DNA from: Bacteroidota bacterium | Lineage (GTDB): Bacteria; Bacteroidota; Bacteroidia; Chitinophagales; Chitinophagaceae | Reading direction: 5' to 3' | Length of the DNA: 64,000 bases | Assembly (NCBI GenBank): GCA_016868775.1 | Contig: VGFT01000002.1 | Coordinates: 1 to 64,000 of the forward strand | In this document: piece after piece, positions 21,245 to 31,700 of the stretch | Position numbering within the stretch: position 1 is the first letter of the stretch | Layout: every line of letters begins with the position of its first letter | The notes under the pieces: generated by a model | The model's database searches: none | Told to the model about the DNA's origin: nothing | What the model saw: the letters and a program-made list of their open reading frames with translations, nothing else | Program-made: the position numbers and the translations under genes

Positions 21245-24193
21245 ATGCATCGCTACGCCTCATTGCTTTTGATCGGTTGTGTACTTGGCTTTTCCGCTCG
21301 TGCACAGAAAAAGCCATTGGATCATTCCGTGTACGACAGTTGGCAACGGATGGGGGAGAAGGGGGTTAGTCCCGACGGCAACTGGATCGCTTACACCATC
21401 GATCCCCAGGAAGGAGATGGAAATTTATATTGGAAAGGATTTGGACCACGTCTGGTCGATCGGACCATCCCGCGCGGATACAACCTGCAATTCGATCCAA
21501 ACAGTCGATTTCTTTTTGCCAAGATAAAACCCTTGTTCGCCGATATCCGAACGGCCAAGATCAAAAAGAAAAAACCGGAGGAGATGCCGAAGGATTCTTT
21601 TCTGCTGGTCGACCTGACCCTCGACTCCCTCCGAAAGATCCCGAATGTTAAGAGTTATAAATTTCCAGACTCGACCGGTGGGTGGGTGGCCTGGCATTTG
21701 GAAAAATCGCCGTTAAACGGGCCTAAAAAAACCATTCCACCCGCAGATACGCGTCTTGATAGCATGAAGCGGGTAATCGACTCCCTGCAAAAACAGATTC
21801 AAGTGTTATCTGCTCCCCCTCCCTCAAAAAAACAGCGTGGGCGGGATGATGAATGGGATGCGGATGAGGATGTCGTTGCTGGGGCGGCAGGTGATGTAGG
21901 AACCGATCTGGTGATCATGAATCTTCGTACGGGGAAACAACGAATCATCGCCCGCGTGCTCGATTATCAATTCAGTAAGAAGGGGTATCAGTTAGCAATC
22001 GAATGCTCTTATGATCCGCAGGATTCAGCCAGTCAAAACCGGGTTTACTGCCTCGACCTTATTTCGGATTCCCTTCGTATGGTCAGCCGCGGTGGAAATG
22101 ATTTTAGACAATTCACCTTCAGTGAAGATGGAACCCAATTGGTTTTTCTGGCCGAGCGAGATGCTCGTCCCAAAGAGTTGATCAAATATTATCGAGTCTG
22201 GCAGTATCAATATGGAATGGACTCTGCCCGGGTGCTGATCGATCGGCATAGCCCGGGTATGCCACTGGGACATGCGCCCAGTGAATTTTCTCAGCTGAAA
22301 TTCAGCGCCAGTGAAAAGCGTTTATTCTTGGGTACAGCGCCCATTCAACCAGCCAAGGATACCAGCCGGATTGAGATGGATATGGTGAAGCTGGATATCT
22401 GGCATTATCAGGATGATTATTTGCAGACACAACAGTTGTATAACCTCACCCGCGAACTGCAACGAAATTATTTGGCGTATGTGGATTTGTCCACAGGTAA
22501 ATTTATTCAGTTGGCCACGGCGGCCATGCCCCAAGTGCTGCTGAGTCGGGATGGCGATGGCGATTATTTCTATGGACTGGCCGATAGCGGGTATCGGATG
22601 GTGAGTCAGTGGACCGGCCGTACCGACCGCGACCTCTATGCCATTGAGGCGGCTACGGGTATTCGTAAGATGATCACACATGATGCTGCAGCCGTGATCA
22701 GCGCCGCCAATGTATCACCTGATGGAAAGTCCGTGGTTTGGTACGACCTTCGGAAACGACAATACCTCTATTGGAATGGAGTTGGTATTCGAACCATCTC
22801 TCAGGCAATCAAGTTTCCGTTGTGGGATGAGGATAATGACGTGCCCGATGATCCGATGCCACACGGATTTGCCGGGTGGCTGGCTGATGGATCGGGTTGT
22901 ATGGTGTATGATCGGTACGACCTTTGGCAGCTCGATACGTCCCTCAAAAAATTACCGGTTCGGTTGACGGATCGCGGACGCGAGAATAAATGTCAATACC
23001 GGGTGCTTCGTTTGCAAAATGAGGAAAAGGCCTGGGCGAGGGGACAAACCATCGCCTTGCGCGGTTTTCAGGAAGGGGATAAACGTCAATCTTTAATCGA
23101 AGCGGTATGGAATGGAACGTCGCTGGAGTACAAATCCATCACCGGATTTCTACCAAACCTGATTGGTTCGGTACAAAAGGCCCGCGAGTCCGACCGATGG
23201 ATCTATACCTTGGAAAATTATCAGCAATCGCCCAACCTCTATACCGCTTCGAGGGCTTCGGGTAAGATGGAGCCCGTTAAGCTGACTCAGTTGAATCCCC
23301 AACAGATGCAATACAATTGGGGTACTGCCGAGTTGTATAAATGGACGGCCTTTAATGGAAAGCCGGCTACCGGTGTGTTGTACAAGCCGGAAGATTTTAA
23401 TCCCCAAAAGAAATATCCGCTCATCCTTTATTTCTATGAGACGCACACGGATGCCTTGCATCAATACATTCCGCCTACGCCCACGGGCAGTCGGTTGAAC
23501 ATCTCATTTTTTGTCAGCCGCGGATACGTGGTCTGTTCGCCCGATATCCGCTACACCATTGGCGAACCCGCGCAAGGTGCTTATAATTATGTGGTGAGTG
23601 CTGCTAAATCACTGGCGGCCAAACCGTGGATCGACGGAAAGAACATGGGTATTCAAGGGCAGAGTTGGGGAGGCATTCAGGTGGCGCAATTGGTTACCAT
23701 GACCAATCTCTTCAAAGCCGCTTGGGCCGGGGCACCGGTCGCCAATATGACCAGTGCTTATGGTGGGATCCGATGGGAGAGCGGATTGAATCGACAGTTT
23801 CAATATGAAAAATCACAGAGTCGGATCGGTGCCACGCTTTGGGAGCGACCAGATCTTTACATAAAAAATTCACCGCTGTTTCATGTCCCCAAGATCCAAA
23901 CGCCGATGGTGATCATGGCCAACGATGCCGATGGTGCCGTTCCCTGGTATCAGGGGATTGAATTGTTCACTGCCATGCGCCGGTTGAATAAGCCCGTCTG
24001 GATGTTGAATTATAATGGCGAGGCCCATAACCTGCGGGAGCGAAAAAATCAAAAAGACATTTCGCAACGCGAACAGCAATTCTTTGACTGGTTGTTGAAG
24101 AAAGAGAATCCGCCGAAATGGATCACGGAGGGTGTACCTGCCATCCTGAAAGGAAAGGAGTGGGGGTTGGAACTGGTGAACGAACCGAAATAA
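21245..24193 (+). CDS. Secreted S9-family (prolyl oligopeptidase) peptidase
   Basis: 982 aa. A signal peptide (cleavage ARA before Gln) is followed by a long beta-propeller-like region with a Lys/Asp-rich insertion around residues 190-215, then an alpha/beta-hydrolase domain (about 690-950). The catalytic triad is visible as GQSWGG (Ser), MANDADGAVPW (Asp) and NGEAHNL (His). It probably cleaves peptides in the periplasm, supporting growth on peptides. Start ATG at 21245 rather than the in-frame TTG at 21239. It converges on the E2 gene with a 6-bp gap. Confidence 0.92.
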   Translation: MHRYASLLLIGCVLGFSARAQKKPLDHSVYDSWQRMGEKGVSPDGNWIAYTIDPQEGDGNLYWKGFGPRLVDRTIPRGYNLQFDPNSRFLFAKIKPLFADIRTAKIKKKKPEEMPKDSFLLVDLTLDSLRKIPNVKSYKFPDSTGGWVAWHLEKSPLNGPKKTIPPADTRLDSMKRVIDSLQKQIQVLSAPPPSKKQRGRDDEWDADEDVVAGAAGDVGTDLVIMNLRTGKQRIIARVLDYQFSKKGYQLAIECSYDPQDSASQNRVYCLDLISDSLRMVSRGGNDFRQFTFSEDGTQLVFLAERDARPKELIKYYRVWQYQYGMDSARVLIDRHSPGMPLGHAPSEFSQLKFSASEKRLFLGTAPIQPAKDTSRIEMDMVKLDIWHYQDDYLQTQQLYNLTRELQRNYLAYVDLSTGKFIQLATAAMPQVLLSRDGDGDYFYGLADSGYRMVSQWTGRTDRDLYAIEAATGIRKMITHDAAAVISAANVSPDGKSVVWYDLRKRQYLYWNGVGIRTISQAIKFPLWDEDNDVPDDPMPHGFAGWLADGSGCMVYDRYDLWQLDTSLKKLPVRLTDRGRENKCQYRVLRLQNEEKAWARGQTIALRGFQEGDKRQSLIEAVWNGTSLEYKSITGFLPNLIGSVQKARESDRWIYTLENYQQSPNLYTASRASGKMEPVKLTQLNPQQMQYNWGTAELYKWTAFNGKPATGVLYKPEDFNPQKKYPLILYFYETHTDALHQYIPPTPTGSRLNISFFVSRGYVVCSPDIRYTIGEPAQGAYNYVVSAAKSLAAKPWIDGKNMGIQGQSWGGIQVAQLVTMTNLFKAAWAGAPVANMTSAYGGIRWESGLNRQFQYEKSQSRIGATLWERPDLYIKNSPLFHVPKIQTPMVIMANDADGAVPWYQGIELFTAMRRLNKPVWMLNYNGEAHNLRERKNQKDISQREQQFFDWLLKKENPPKWITEGVPAILKGKEWGLELVNEPK

Positions 24194-24199
24194 GGATTT

Positions 24200-25525
24200 C
24201 TAGAAGTCGCGCTCCGGATCGAAATGCTCCAACTCCTTGGCCACGGCCGTGAGGAAGGTGGCCCCCAGGCTTCCATCCACAATGCGGTGGTCGTAGCTCA
24301 TGCTCAGGTACATCATGTGGCGGATGGCGATGCTGTCGCCGGCGGGTGTTTCCACCACAACGGGACGTTTCTTGATCGCGCCTACCGCCAAGATCGCTAC
24401 CTGTGGTTGATTGATGATGGGAGTACCCATGAGGCTTCCGAAGGTTCCCACATTGGTCAAGGTAAACGTACCACCGGTAGTATCATCGGCTTTCAACTTT
24501 CCGTTACGCGCGGCATCGGCGAGTTGATTTACTTGTTTGGTGAGCCCCACTAAATTCAACTGATCGGCGTTTTTGATGACGGGAACGATCAGGTTCCCCG
24601 AAGGAAGCGCCGTGGCCATGCCGATATTGATATCCTTCTTTATGAGGATGTGCTGGTTTTCTACTGAGCTGTTGATCAGCGGGAATTTTTTGATGCACCG
24701 AACGATTGCCTCAATGAAAAGCGGGGTGAAGGTGATCTTGGTGCCTTCTCTTTTTTCAAATTCTTTCTTGCATTTCTCTCTCCACATCACCAGGTTGGTG
24801 ACATCGGCCTCGGTGAAACTAGTGACGTGCGGACTGGTCTGTTTGCTGCGCACCATGTGATCGGCGATGAGGCGGCGCATCCGGTCCATCTCCACTACTT
24901 CTACATTTCCCGAAGCAACCGGGGCGGGAAGCGATGTTTCCGGCGCGATCTGTTGGATGGGGACACGCATTTCGACCGAAGCAGGTTGTGCTATCTGTAC
25001 GCCCACGGGACGTTGGTGGCGTTGGGCAACGTATTGTAGAATGTCTTTTTTGGTAACCCGACCTTCATTGCCGGTACCGGGAACCGCTTCCAGTTCTGAC
25101 ATGGATACGCCTTCGCTGGCAGCGATGTTCAAAACCAGCGGCGAGTAAAAGCGGCCGGTGGATGAAGCAGATACAAAGGCCGGTTTGGGAAGCGGAGCGA
25201 GGGATTGAGTGGGTTTGGTTTCTACTACCACGGCTTGTTGGACGGGGGGCGGCGGAGGTGTTTGCGAACCGACCGGCTCGGCAGCATTGGTACGGATGCG
25301 GGCAATCACCGAGCCGATGGGTACGACATCATTTACTTTCCAAAGAATCTCTTCGATGACGCCGGCCGCCGTGCTGGGGACTTCACTATCCACCTTGTCG
25401 GTGGCGATCTCCAAAACGGTTTCGTCGAGTGAAATGGAATCGCCGGGTTGTTTATGCCACTTTAGAATGGTGGCTTCCATGATGCTTTCGCCCAACTTGG
25501 GCATAACGAGATCGACCAGGGCCAT
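24200..25525 (-). CDS. 2-oxo acid dehydrogenase E2 component (dihydrolipoyl acyltransferase)
   Basis: A 441-aa protein. A single N-terminal lipoyl domain carries Lys44 in EIATDKVDSEVPS. A Pro/Ala-rich linker, a peripheral subunit-binding domain (FYSPLVLNIAASEGVSMSELEAV, GRVTKKDI) and a C-terminal catalytic domain follow, the last with SYDHRIVDGSLGATFL (HxxxD). It is the acyl-transfer core of a pyruvate, 2-oxoglutarate or branched-chain complex. Which one cannot be decided without the E1, which is not in the window; an E3 (lpd) lies at 35865. A near-consensus promoter box TACCTTTA (25551 to 25544) is 18 nt before the ATG. Confidence 0.92.
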   Translation of the reverse strand: MALVDLVMPKLGESIMEATILKWHKQPGDSISLDETVLEIATDKVDSEVPSTAAGVIEEILWKVNDVVPIGSVIARIRTNAAEPVGSQTPPPPPVQQAVVVETKPTQSLAPLPKPAFVSASSTGRFYSPLVLNIAASEGVSMSELEAVPGTGNEGRVTKKDILQYVAQRHQRPVGVQIAQPASVEMRVPIQQIAPETSLPAPVASGNVEVVEMDRMRRLIADHMVRSKQTSPHVTSFTEADVTNLVMWREKCKKEFEKREGTKITFTPLFIEAIVRCIKKFPLINSSVENQHILIKKDINIGMATALPSGNLIVPVIKNADQLNLVGLTKQVNQLADAARNGKLKADDTTGGTFTLTNVGTFGSLMGTPIINQPQVAILAVGAIKKRPVVVETPAGDSIAIRHMMYLSMSYDHRIVDGSLGATFLTAVAKELEHFDPERDF

Positions 25526-25568
25526 AGTGATTTTTTATCGCCGTAAAGGTAGGGAATTCAACCGCTTG

Positions 25569-26840
25569 CTAACCCTCGTTCGTCTGAAGAAGTTCCCATA
25601 ACAGCAGTAGACATTGGTGGGTAGTGATCACCGTGTTTCGGGCCCGATCGAACCGAAGATTCAGTTTACGGGTGATGATACGCGTTTTGGATCCGGCAGC
25701 GATCCAAATGGTTCCCACCGGTTTTTCCGGCGTCGCACCGCCTGGTCCCAAAATTCCGCTGACGGAGACCATGAAATCTGTTCCCAACCGCTTTAAACCA
25801 CCTTGTATCATTTCGGTAACTGCTTTTTCGCTGACCGCACCTACGGTTAACAACGTTTCCTGTTGTACATCCAGCAGTTCAACTTTAATGCGATTGGCAT
25901 AGCTGACCACACTGCCAATAAAATATTCAGATGAACCCGGAACAGAAGTGAGCAGGGACGCAATGCTTCCTCCGGTACAGCTTTCGGCTGTTCCCATGGT
26001 TTTTTTATGCTCCCGCAACCAATTTCCGATCAATACTTCCAGATTGATGTCGTCCTCCGTCACCAACCACGTTTTCACCGCTGCTGCCAGCCGGGGAAAT
26101 GCCTCCTCAATCAGGGCATTTCCTTCTAATTCAGAAGGGCCTATGTAGGTGAGTCGAAGCTTGACCATTCCAAACTTGGGCAGATAGGCCAGCTTGAGGG
26201 AATTGGATAAGCTGGCTTCAAACTCAGTCAACGCTTCTGCCAAGATCGATTCTCCCGCACCGGCCGTAAGTAATGTACGGTGAAGGATGGAGGCCATCGT
26301 CCACTCCCGCACCAACCGGGGGATCACTTGCTCGGTAATCAGTCGTTTCATCTCCGCGGGCACGCCCGGTAGCGAGATAAATAGTTTTCCATTTTTTCGA
26401 AAGAGCATGCCCGGTGCGGTTCCGATTGCATTGGGAAGTACTTCGCATACATCCGGCACGTCGGCTTGGCGGATGTTCCGATCGAGCAGGGGGCCGGGTC
26501 GGCGATAGACCTCTTTGAATAAATACTCGATATGTTTCAAGACGGACTCATTCCGAACCAACTTGCCGCCGAAGTATTCGCAGAGCAGGGGTTTGGTGAT
26601 GTCGTCGGAGGTAGGGCCCAACCCACCGGTTATTAAAATCAGATCGGCCGATCTGGATTCTTCATCCAAGGCCTGTCGTATGTCCTCATACCGGTCCCCC
26701 ACGGCTACCCGGCGTCGAACCCAAATACCGATCTGGTTCAGTTCCTGCGCAATGAAGGCACTGTTGGTATCGACGGTTTGACCGATGAGCAGTTCATCGC
26801 CAATGGTGATGATCGATGCGGTAGTGATAGCGGTTAGCAT
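25569..26840 (-). CDS. cinA: CinA-family protein (nicotinamide mononucleotide deamidase)
   Basis: A 423-aa two-domain protein. The N-terminal MoCF/COG1058 domain (ITIGDELLIGQTVDTNS, GGLGPTSDDITK) resembles ADP-ribose pyrophosphatase CinA. The C-terminal PncC domain (GTAESCTGGSIASLLTSVPGSSEYF, VSGILGPGGATPEKPVGTI) deamidates NMN in pyridine nucleotide salvage. Length is normal. A perfect promoter box TACTTTTG lies 8 nt before the ATG, separating it from the M50 gene upstream. Confidence 0.94.
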   Translation of the reverse strand: MLTAITTASIITIGDELLIGQTVDTNSAFIAQELNQIGIWVRRRVAVGDRYEDIRQALDEESRSADLILITGGLGPTSDDITKPLLCEYFGGKLVRNESVLKHIEYLFKEVYRRPGPLLDRNIRQADVPDVCEVLPNAIGTAPGMLFRKNGKLFISLPGVPAEMKRLITEQVIPRLVREWTMASILHRTLLTAGAGESILAEALTEFEASLSNSLKLAYLPKFGMVKLRLTYIGPSELEGNALIEEAFPRLAAAVKTWLVTEDDINLEVLIGNWLREHKKTMGTAESCTGGSIASLLTSVPGSSEYFIGSVVSYANRIKVELLDVQQETLLTVGAVSEKAVTEMIQGGLKRLGTDFMVSVSGILGPGGATPEKPVGTIWIAAGSKTRIITRKLNLRFDRARNTVITTHQCLLLLWELLQTNEG

Positions 26841-26848
26841 GCGGCCCG

Positions 26849-26856
26849 CAAAAGTA
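26849..26856 (-). promoter_or_regulatory. Promoter box of cinA
   Basis: TACTTTTG (26856 to 26849) is an exact TAnnTTTG match 8 nt before the ATG at 26840, sitting in the 27-bp gap after the M50 gene. The leader would be at most a few nucleotides. Confidence 0.6.
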
Positions 26857-26867
26857 GTTCATTCTCT

Positions 26868-27827
26868 TTACCCCAGCCAAATCCACAGGGGAAAGACAAC
26901 ACTGGCCACCCAGAGAAAAAGGATCCCGATCTTGGCAAATACCGATAGGTCTTGTACCAGGGTGCGATGCAATTGCCCTTCCACAGCCTGTTGGATCTGG
27001 GCTTCCGCCGGGGCATAGTCCTCCAGGTGTTCTCCTGCCAGTGCTTGAATGGATTTGTTTTCCTCGATCAGAATTTTTCGGATGCGCCAATAGTCGGCAT
27101 CGGGCAGTGCATCGTAATCCACTTCCGTCTTGATTCCACTTTGCTCGATCCTTTTTTCTATTTGGGAATTGACATGGATTTTCCAAAGTCGGAACAGCAG
27201 GCCGATCGGAAAGATCAGCAAGAGGTAGAGTCGGTAGTTTATTGCCAGATAACCCATGAAGGCGGCAGACAGTAGCACAAACAATTTACTGGCCCAACCT
27301 TCTTCGTCAAGAAAAATCCGATTCAACAATTGACCACCATCCAACGGATACACGGGCAGCAGATTGAGTCCGTTTAGCACAACCAAAAACAGCGTTAGGT
27401 TTCGCAGGTTAATGTCCATTGGTCCGGTTGCAGGGAGGATTCCTTTTTGCATCAGCAAATAAAGCGATGCCCCCAGCAGCATGCCGGGAAGGGGCCCGGC
27501 CAGTAGTACAATGGCCGATTCGCGCTGGGTAACAACACGTTTGGTTCCGGATACATACGCGCCCAATAAAGGAAGGAAAAAAACTCCTAGGTCGCGATAC
27601 CCGACTTGTCGCATTGCCAAAAAATGGCCGCCTTCATGAAGCAGCAGCACAAAGGTGATCAGCAGTAAATTTTCCAGATCACCCAAAAGCCAATATCCGG
27701 CGAATAAATAGAACAGCAAACTCAACAGCGAACGTCCCGGCGATGAAGAGGAGTCGGTTGGTTCGGGCGCCGGGTACTTGGGAATTGGGTTCTGTTCGAA
27801 CGATTGTATCTCCAGCCGCTCAGTCAA
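26868..27827 (-). CDS. Site-2 protease (M50) family membrane protein
   Basis: A 319-aa polytopic membrane metalloprotease. HEGGH at residues 64-68 in LLLHEGGHFLAM gives the zinc site, and NLLPVYPLDGGQLLNRI provides the distal Asp. Hydrophobic segments surround both. There is no PDZ domain, unlike rseP at 15699, so it belongs to another M50 branch. The soluble C-terminal part (about 215-300) is charged and followed by a last membrane helix. It overlaps the thioesterase gene by 8 bp. The substrate is unknown. Confidence 0.86.
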   Translation of the reverse strand: MTERLEIQSFEQNPIPKYPAPEPTDSSSSPGRSLLSLLFYLFAGYWLLGDLENLLLITFVLLLHEGGHFLAMRQVGYRDLGVFFLPLLGAYVSGTKRVVTQRESAIVLLAGPLPGMLLGASLYLLMQKGILPATGPMDINLRNLTLFLVVLNGLNLLPVYPLDGGQLLNRIFLDEEGWASKLFVLLSAAFMGYLAINYRLYLLLIFPIGLLFRLWKIHVNSQIEKRIEQSGIKTEVDYDALPDADYWRIRKILIEENKSIQALAGEHLEDYAPAEAQIQQAVEGQLHRTLVQDLSVFAKIGILFLWVASVVFPLWIWLG

Positions 27828-28233
27828 GATAATAAGGTTTTAGCCGTTCCAGCAAGGGTTGGGGCATGGATGTTTTTTGATTCGATGCGGTATTCCAGAA
27901 ATATAATTTGATTGTTGCTTTAACCAATAATTCTTCGGGATCGCGAAGGACTTCTTGATGAAAGACAATTCGATGGTCGAGCGGTAATTCAGGAAGTGTT
28001 GTGCGAATCCGCAAGAGGTCATCGTAGCGGGCGGGCCGGAGGTATTTGGCATGCACGTCGACCACCGGCATGCTGATTCCCATTTTTTCCATTTCGGCAT
28101 AGGATATGCCTAGGGAGCGCATGGCCTCTACCCGGCCCGATTCGAGATAGGGAAAAAAATGACCGTGATAAACCACTCCCATTTGGTCGGTCTCGGCATA
28201 GCGGACCCGAATCAGGGATTCATGCAGGAACAT
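27820..28233 (-). CDS. Acyl-CoA thioesterase, YbgC/FadM-like hot-dog protein
   Basis: A 137-aa hot-dog fold enzyme. RVRYAETDQMGVVYHGHFFPYLESGR contains the catalytic Asp (ETDQMG) and the hydrophobic helix of the 4-hydroxybenzoyl-CoA/YbgC family. It hydrolyses acyl-CoA thioesters; chain length is not predictable. It follows the DoxX gene by 4 bp and overlaps the protease gene. Confidence 0.9.
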   Translation of the reverse strand: MFLHESLIRVRYAETDQMGVVYHGHFFPYLESGRVEAMRSLGISYAEMEKMGISMPVVDVHAKYLRPARYDDLLRIRTTLPELPLDHRIVFHQEVLRDPEELLVKATIKLYFWNTASNQKTSMPQPLLERLKPYYLD

Positions 28234-28237
28234 GGGC

Positions 28238-28645
28238 TTATTTACCGATTAATCGGTCCAGGCTGTATTTGCCCGGGCCGGTGAGCAGAAGGATCAGAAA
28301 TGCGGTCAGAAACAGGGCGGAGGCTTCCCCATCGCCAAATAATTCCCCGTGGTGAACGATGAAAAGGGCGACTGCCATGGTGATGACCAGCGGGATGGCC
28401 ACCAAACGAGTCACCAAGCCAAACACCAACAGCACCGAGCAGAAAAATTCAGAAAAGATCACCAGCGAGAGGGATAGGGTTGAACCGATGTGAAGCGGGT
28501 CTGAAAAGGTATTGACTTTTTCAGTGAAATGAATGATTTTCTCAAAACCGTGATGGGTCATCAATCCGCCGCCCATCACTCTCAAGATCAATAAGGATAA
28601 GTCCAGGGCGCCTTGCTTGTATTTGGTACTGAAAAATTGACTCAT
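28238..28645 (-). CDS. DoxX-family membrane protein
   Basis: A 135-aa protein with four hydrophobic helices (LSLLILRVMGGGLMTHHG, the STLSLSLVIFSEFFCSVLLVFG stretch, IPLVITMAVALFIVHH, ALFLTAFLILLLTGPG). The motif pattern is that of DoxX, the small quinone-oxidoreductase-associated membrane family; the precise role is unknown. It heads the minus-strand unit with the thioesterase and M50 genes. A TATTTTCG box (28669 to 28662) is 16 nt before the ATG. Confidence 0.87.
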   Translation of the reverse strand: MSQFFSTKYKQGALDLSLLILRVMGGGLMTHHGFEKIIHFTEKVNTFSDPLHIGSTLSLSLVIFSEFFCSVLLVFGLVTRLVAIPLVITMAVALFIVHHGELFGDGEASALFLTAFLILLLTGPGKYSLDRLIGK

Positions 28646-28792
28646 GGGCTTGGTTTATGTTCGAAAATAAGCAAAATGAAGCTCCCAAACGGAATGTTAA
28701 AACACCCCGCGAAGCGCTTTTCCACAGCTGTTTGCAATCAACTTTGCAAAAACCGCCAATAAAATAAGAAATTGAGCCGTTCAATCAAATGC

Positions 28793-31700
28793 ATGCGGAG
28801 CTTTCTGGTAATATGGTTGCTTCTACCTCTCCTGCTGGCGGGAGAGGCTTTCTCTCAGCGTACGGCCCTGGAGGTGGATCCTCGCCGTTCGTGGGATCAG
28901 GCCGTGCAATGGTTTTATGCGGGGCAAGAGTCGCTGGCCTATCCAATATTTTTACGTACCAATCGGGTTTTCAGTCCTCCATCGGAGCGTTTTGTTGAGC
29001 CAGCGGAAGCCGATTATTTTCGTCTGGCCTGTGGCATTCGATTGAATGAATCGACTGCCGTTGAGGAAGCCAATCAGTATCTGCTCGACCACCATCCTCC
29101 GGCCTTCGAGCATTCCCTGCTCTATTATCTGGCCGAATATCATTTTCGGGCGCAGCGCCATGAGGCAGCTCGGCACTCCTTGGATCAACTGGACAGCCGG
29201 AATCTTCGAGAAGCAGAGCGGACCCATTTCCGATTCATGCTCGGGTACCTTGATTTCATCTCCCAGCGGTTTGTTTCAGCACAAAACTATTTTGATTCCG
29301 TTCGTACGCAGGTGAAGCACCCCGACTATGCAGCGGCGAACTACTATTTTGGTTTTTTATGTCTGCGCCAAAGGCAGTATGAGAATGCGCTTGCCAGTCT
29401 TCGGCTCGTAGAAGCACATCCGGAATATCGATCCATCGTTCCCTACTACATTGGTCAGTTATACTATTTGCAAGCCAAGAAGGAGGAGGCGATTGCATAC
29501 GTAGAGCAAAAGTTGGCTGATTCGACCGCTCAGCATTACGAGTTGCCCTTGAAACAGTTGTTGGGTCATGCTTATTTCGAGAAGCGGGCTTTTGACAAAG
29601 CACTTCCCTTACTCAAAGAGTATGTGGATCGGTCGGAAAAGGTTAGACGGGAGGATATTTATGAATTATCGTATTGTTATCACCAATCGGGACAGTATGA
29701 AGCCTGTCTCCCTGGATTTCGGGAATTGGGGGGTGGGCAGGACTCCTTGAGTCAGCATGCGATGTATCTATTAGGGGATGCCTATTTAAAGACCGGGGAT
29801 TTAAACAATGCCCGAAGTGCCTTTCAGTTTTGTGCGCGCAACAACAGCTATCCCGATCAGCGGGAGATTTCGTTGTTGCAATATGGCAAACTTTCATACG
29901 AATTATCTTTTTTGGGGGAGGCGCAACTGAGCTTGGAGCAATTTCTACAAGCGTATCCTAACTCCACCCGAAAAGCTGAGGCGCAGGAATTGATGGTGAT
30001 GGTATTATCTGCTACCAATAATTTCCGTACCGCCTTACAATGGGTAGAACGAATCGATCAGCCCTCTGCCAACTTGAAAAAATCCTTTTCCCGAATCTGG
30101 TTTGGACGTGCCATGGAGTTGTTAAATGACCAACTGCTAGATCCGGCACAATCTTTGTTGAATAAAGTTTTGAGCGATCCAGCTTCCGGACATTGGAAAC
30201 AGCAAGCTAAGTTTTGGTTGGGTGAAATTACTTTTCGAAAGGAGCAGTATGCATCCTGTATTTCTTATCTGAATGATTTTTTAATGGCCTCCCCGGCTGC
30301 AACTGGAGAGATTTCGGCCACCCAAGCGCGGTATACGCTTGGATATGCCTACATGAAATCGGCTAATTATGCTGCGGCCGGAGATCAGTTTCAGCTGATC
30401 ACAAAGAACATGCCCGGTCAGCCAGCACCTTTGTTGCAAGATGCTTGGCTTCGCGCCGGTGATAGTTATTATATGCGCCGGGAGTACAATAAATCCAAGT
30501 CGTATTACGAGCGGGCCGTGACCATGCAATGGCCCGCGGCTGATTACGCGCAGTTTCAGTTATCCATGATAGCTGGTATTCGAAATCTGGGGGAGAAAAT
30601 CCGACTGCTTCAGGTTATACCGGAAAAATACCCGCAGTCGTCTTTACTTCCAGATACCTATTTAGAGATGGCGAATGCATATATAGCTGACCAAAAGTTT
30701 AAAGAGGCTATTCCAGCGCTGGATAAAGTTATTACGACGGCTACCCAGGATAGTTGGATTTCTAGGGCTCTGTTCATGCAGGGCATTTGCTGGTATAACC
30801 TCGATGCGTATGATGAATCCCTTCAACGCTTGAAAGAGGTGGTCAGTCGGTTTCCAAATGGCGAGGAAGCCGAAGATGCGTTGGATAACATTCGACAGAT
30901 TTATTTGGAATCGGGGAAGTCCGCCGAGTTTATTCAATACATGGAAGATATTGGCAGGCCCGTTGAGTACCCCGTAGCAGACTCCTTGACATTTGCAGCA
31001 GCAGAGCAACTTTACGAAAGCGGCCAATCGGTAGCGGCCCTGAAGTCTTTGCAGCGTTACTTAGAGGAGTACCCCCATGGTCGTTATCGCTTAAAGGCCT
31101 TTTATCAGTCGGCGGACTTGCTCTCTAAACAGAAAGAGTGGATCGCTGCCCGCAAGCAGATCGATTCGGTACTGGCTCTACAGCCAAATAAATACGAGGA
31201 GTGGGCTTGGCGGGAGGGGGCTCGTATTGCTTATTTTGAACAAAAGGAATCGGCTGCTGCTTTGAAATATTACAATGGACTGTACCAGGTTACCCGAAAC
31301 CAGGGATGGAGAATGGAGTCACTGCGCGGATCCGTTCGATGCTACCAGCAGCTGCGCGACTGGTCTGCCGGCCATCAACAGGCCCGTTTGTTGCTAAATG
31401 AAACAGATGCTACACCTGACGATCGTTCGGTCGCCAGTATGGTGTTGGCCCAGTACGCACAAAGCCAGCAACAATGGGATGAATCGGTGAGGTATTATCA
31501 ATCCATTTTGCCCCTAAACAAGGGATTCTTGTCGGCAGAAGCGCGCTACCAGATCGCCTGGATATATTTTCGTCAGGGAAAATGGGTGGACGCGGAGAAG
31601 GCTGCAGAGGAAACCATCCAGCGATCAGGCTCTTATGAGCCCTGGGCTACCAAGTCTTATCTTCTTTTGGGCGACATATACTTTGTGCAAAAGGATTATT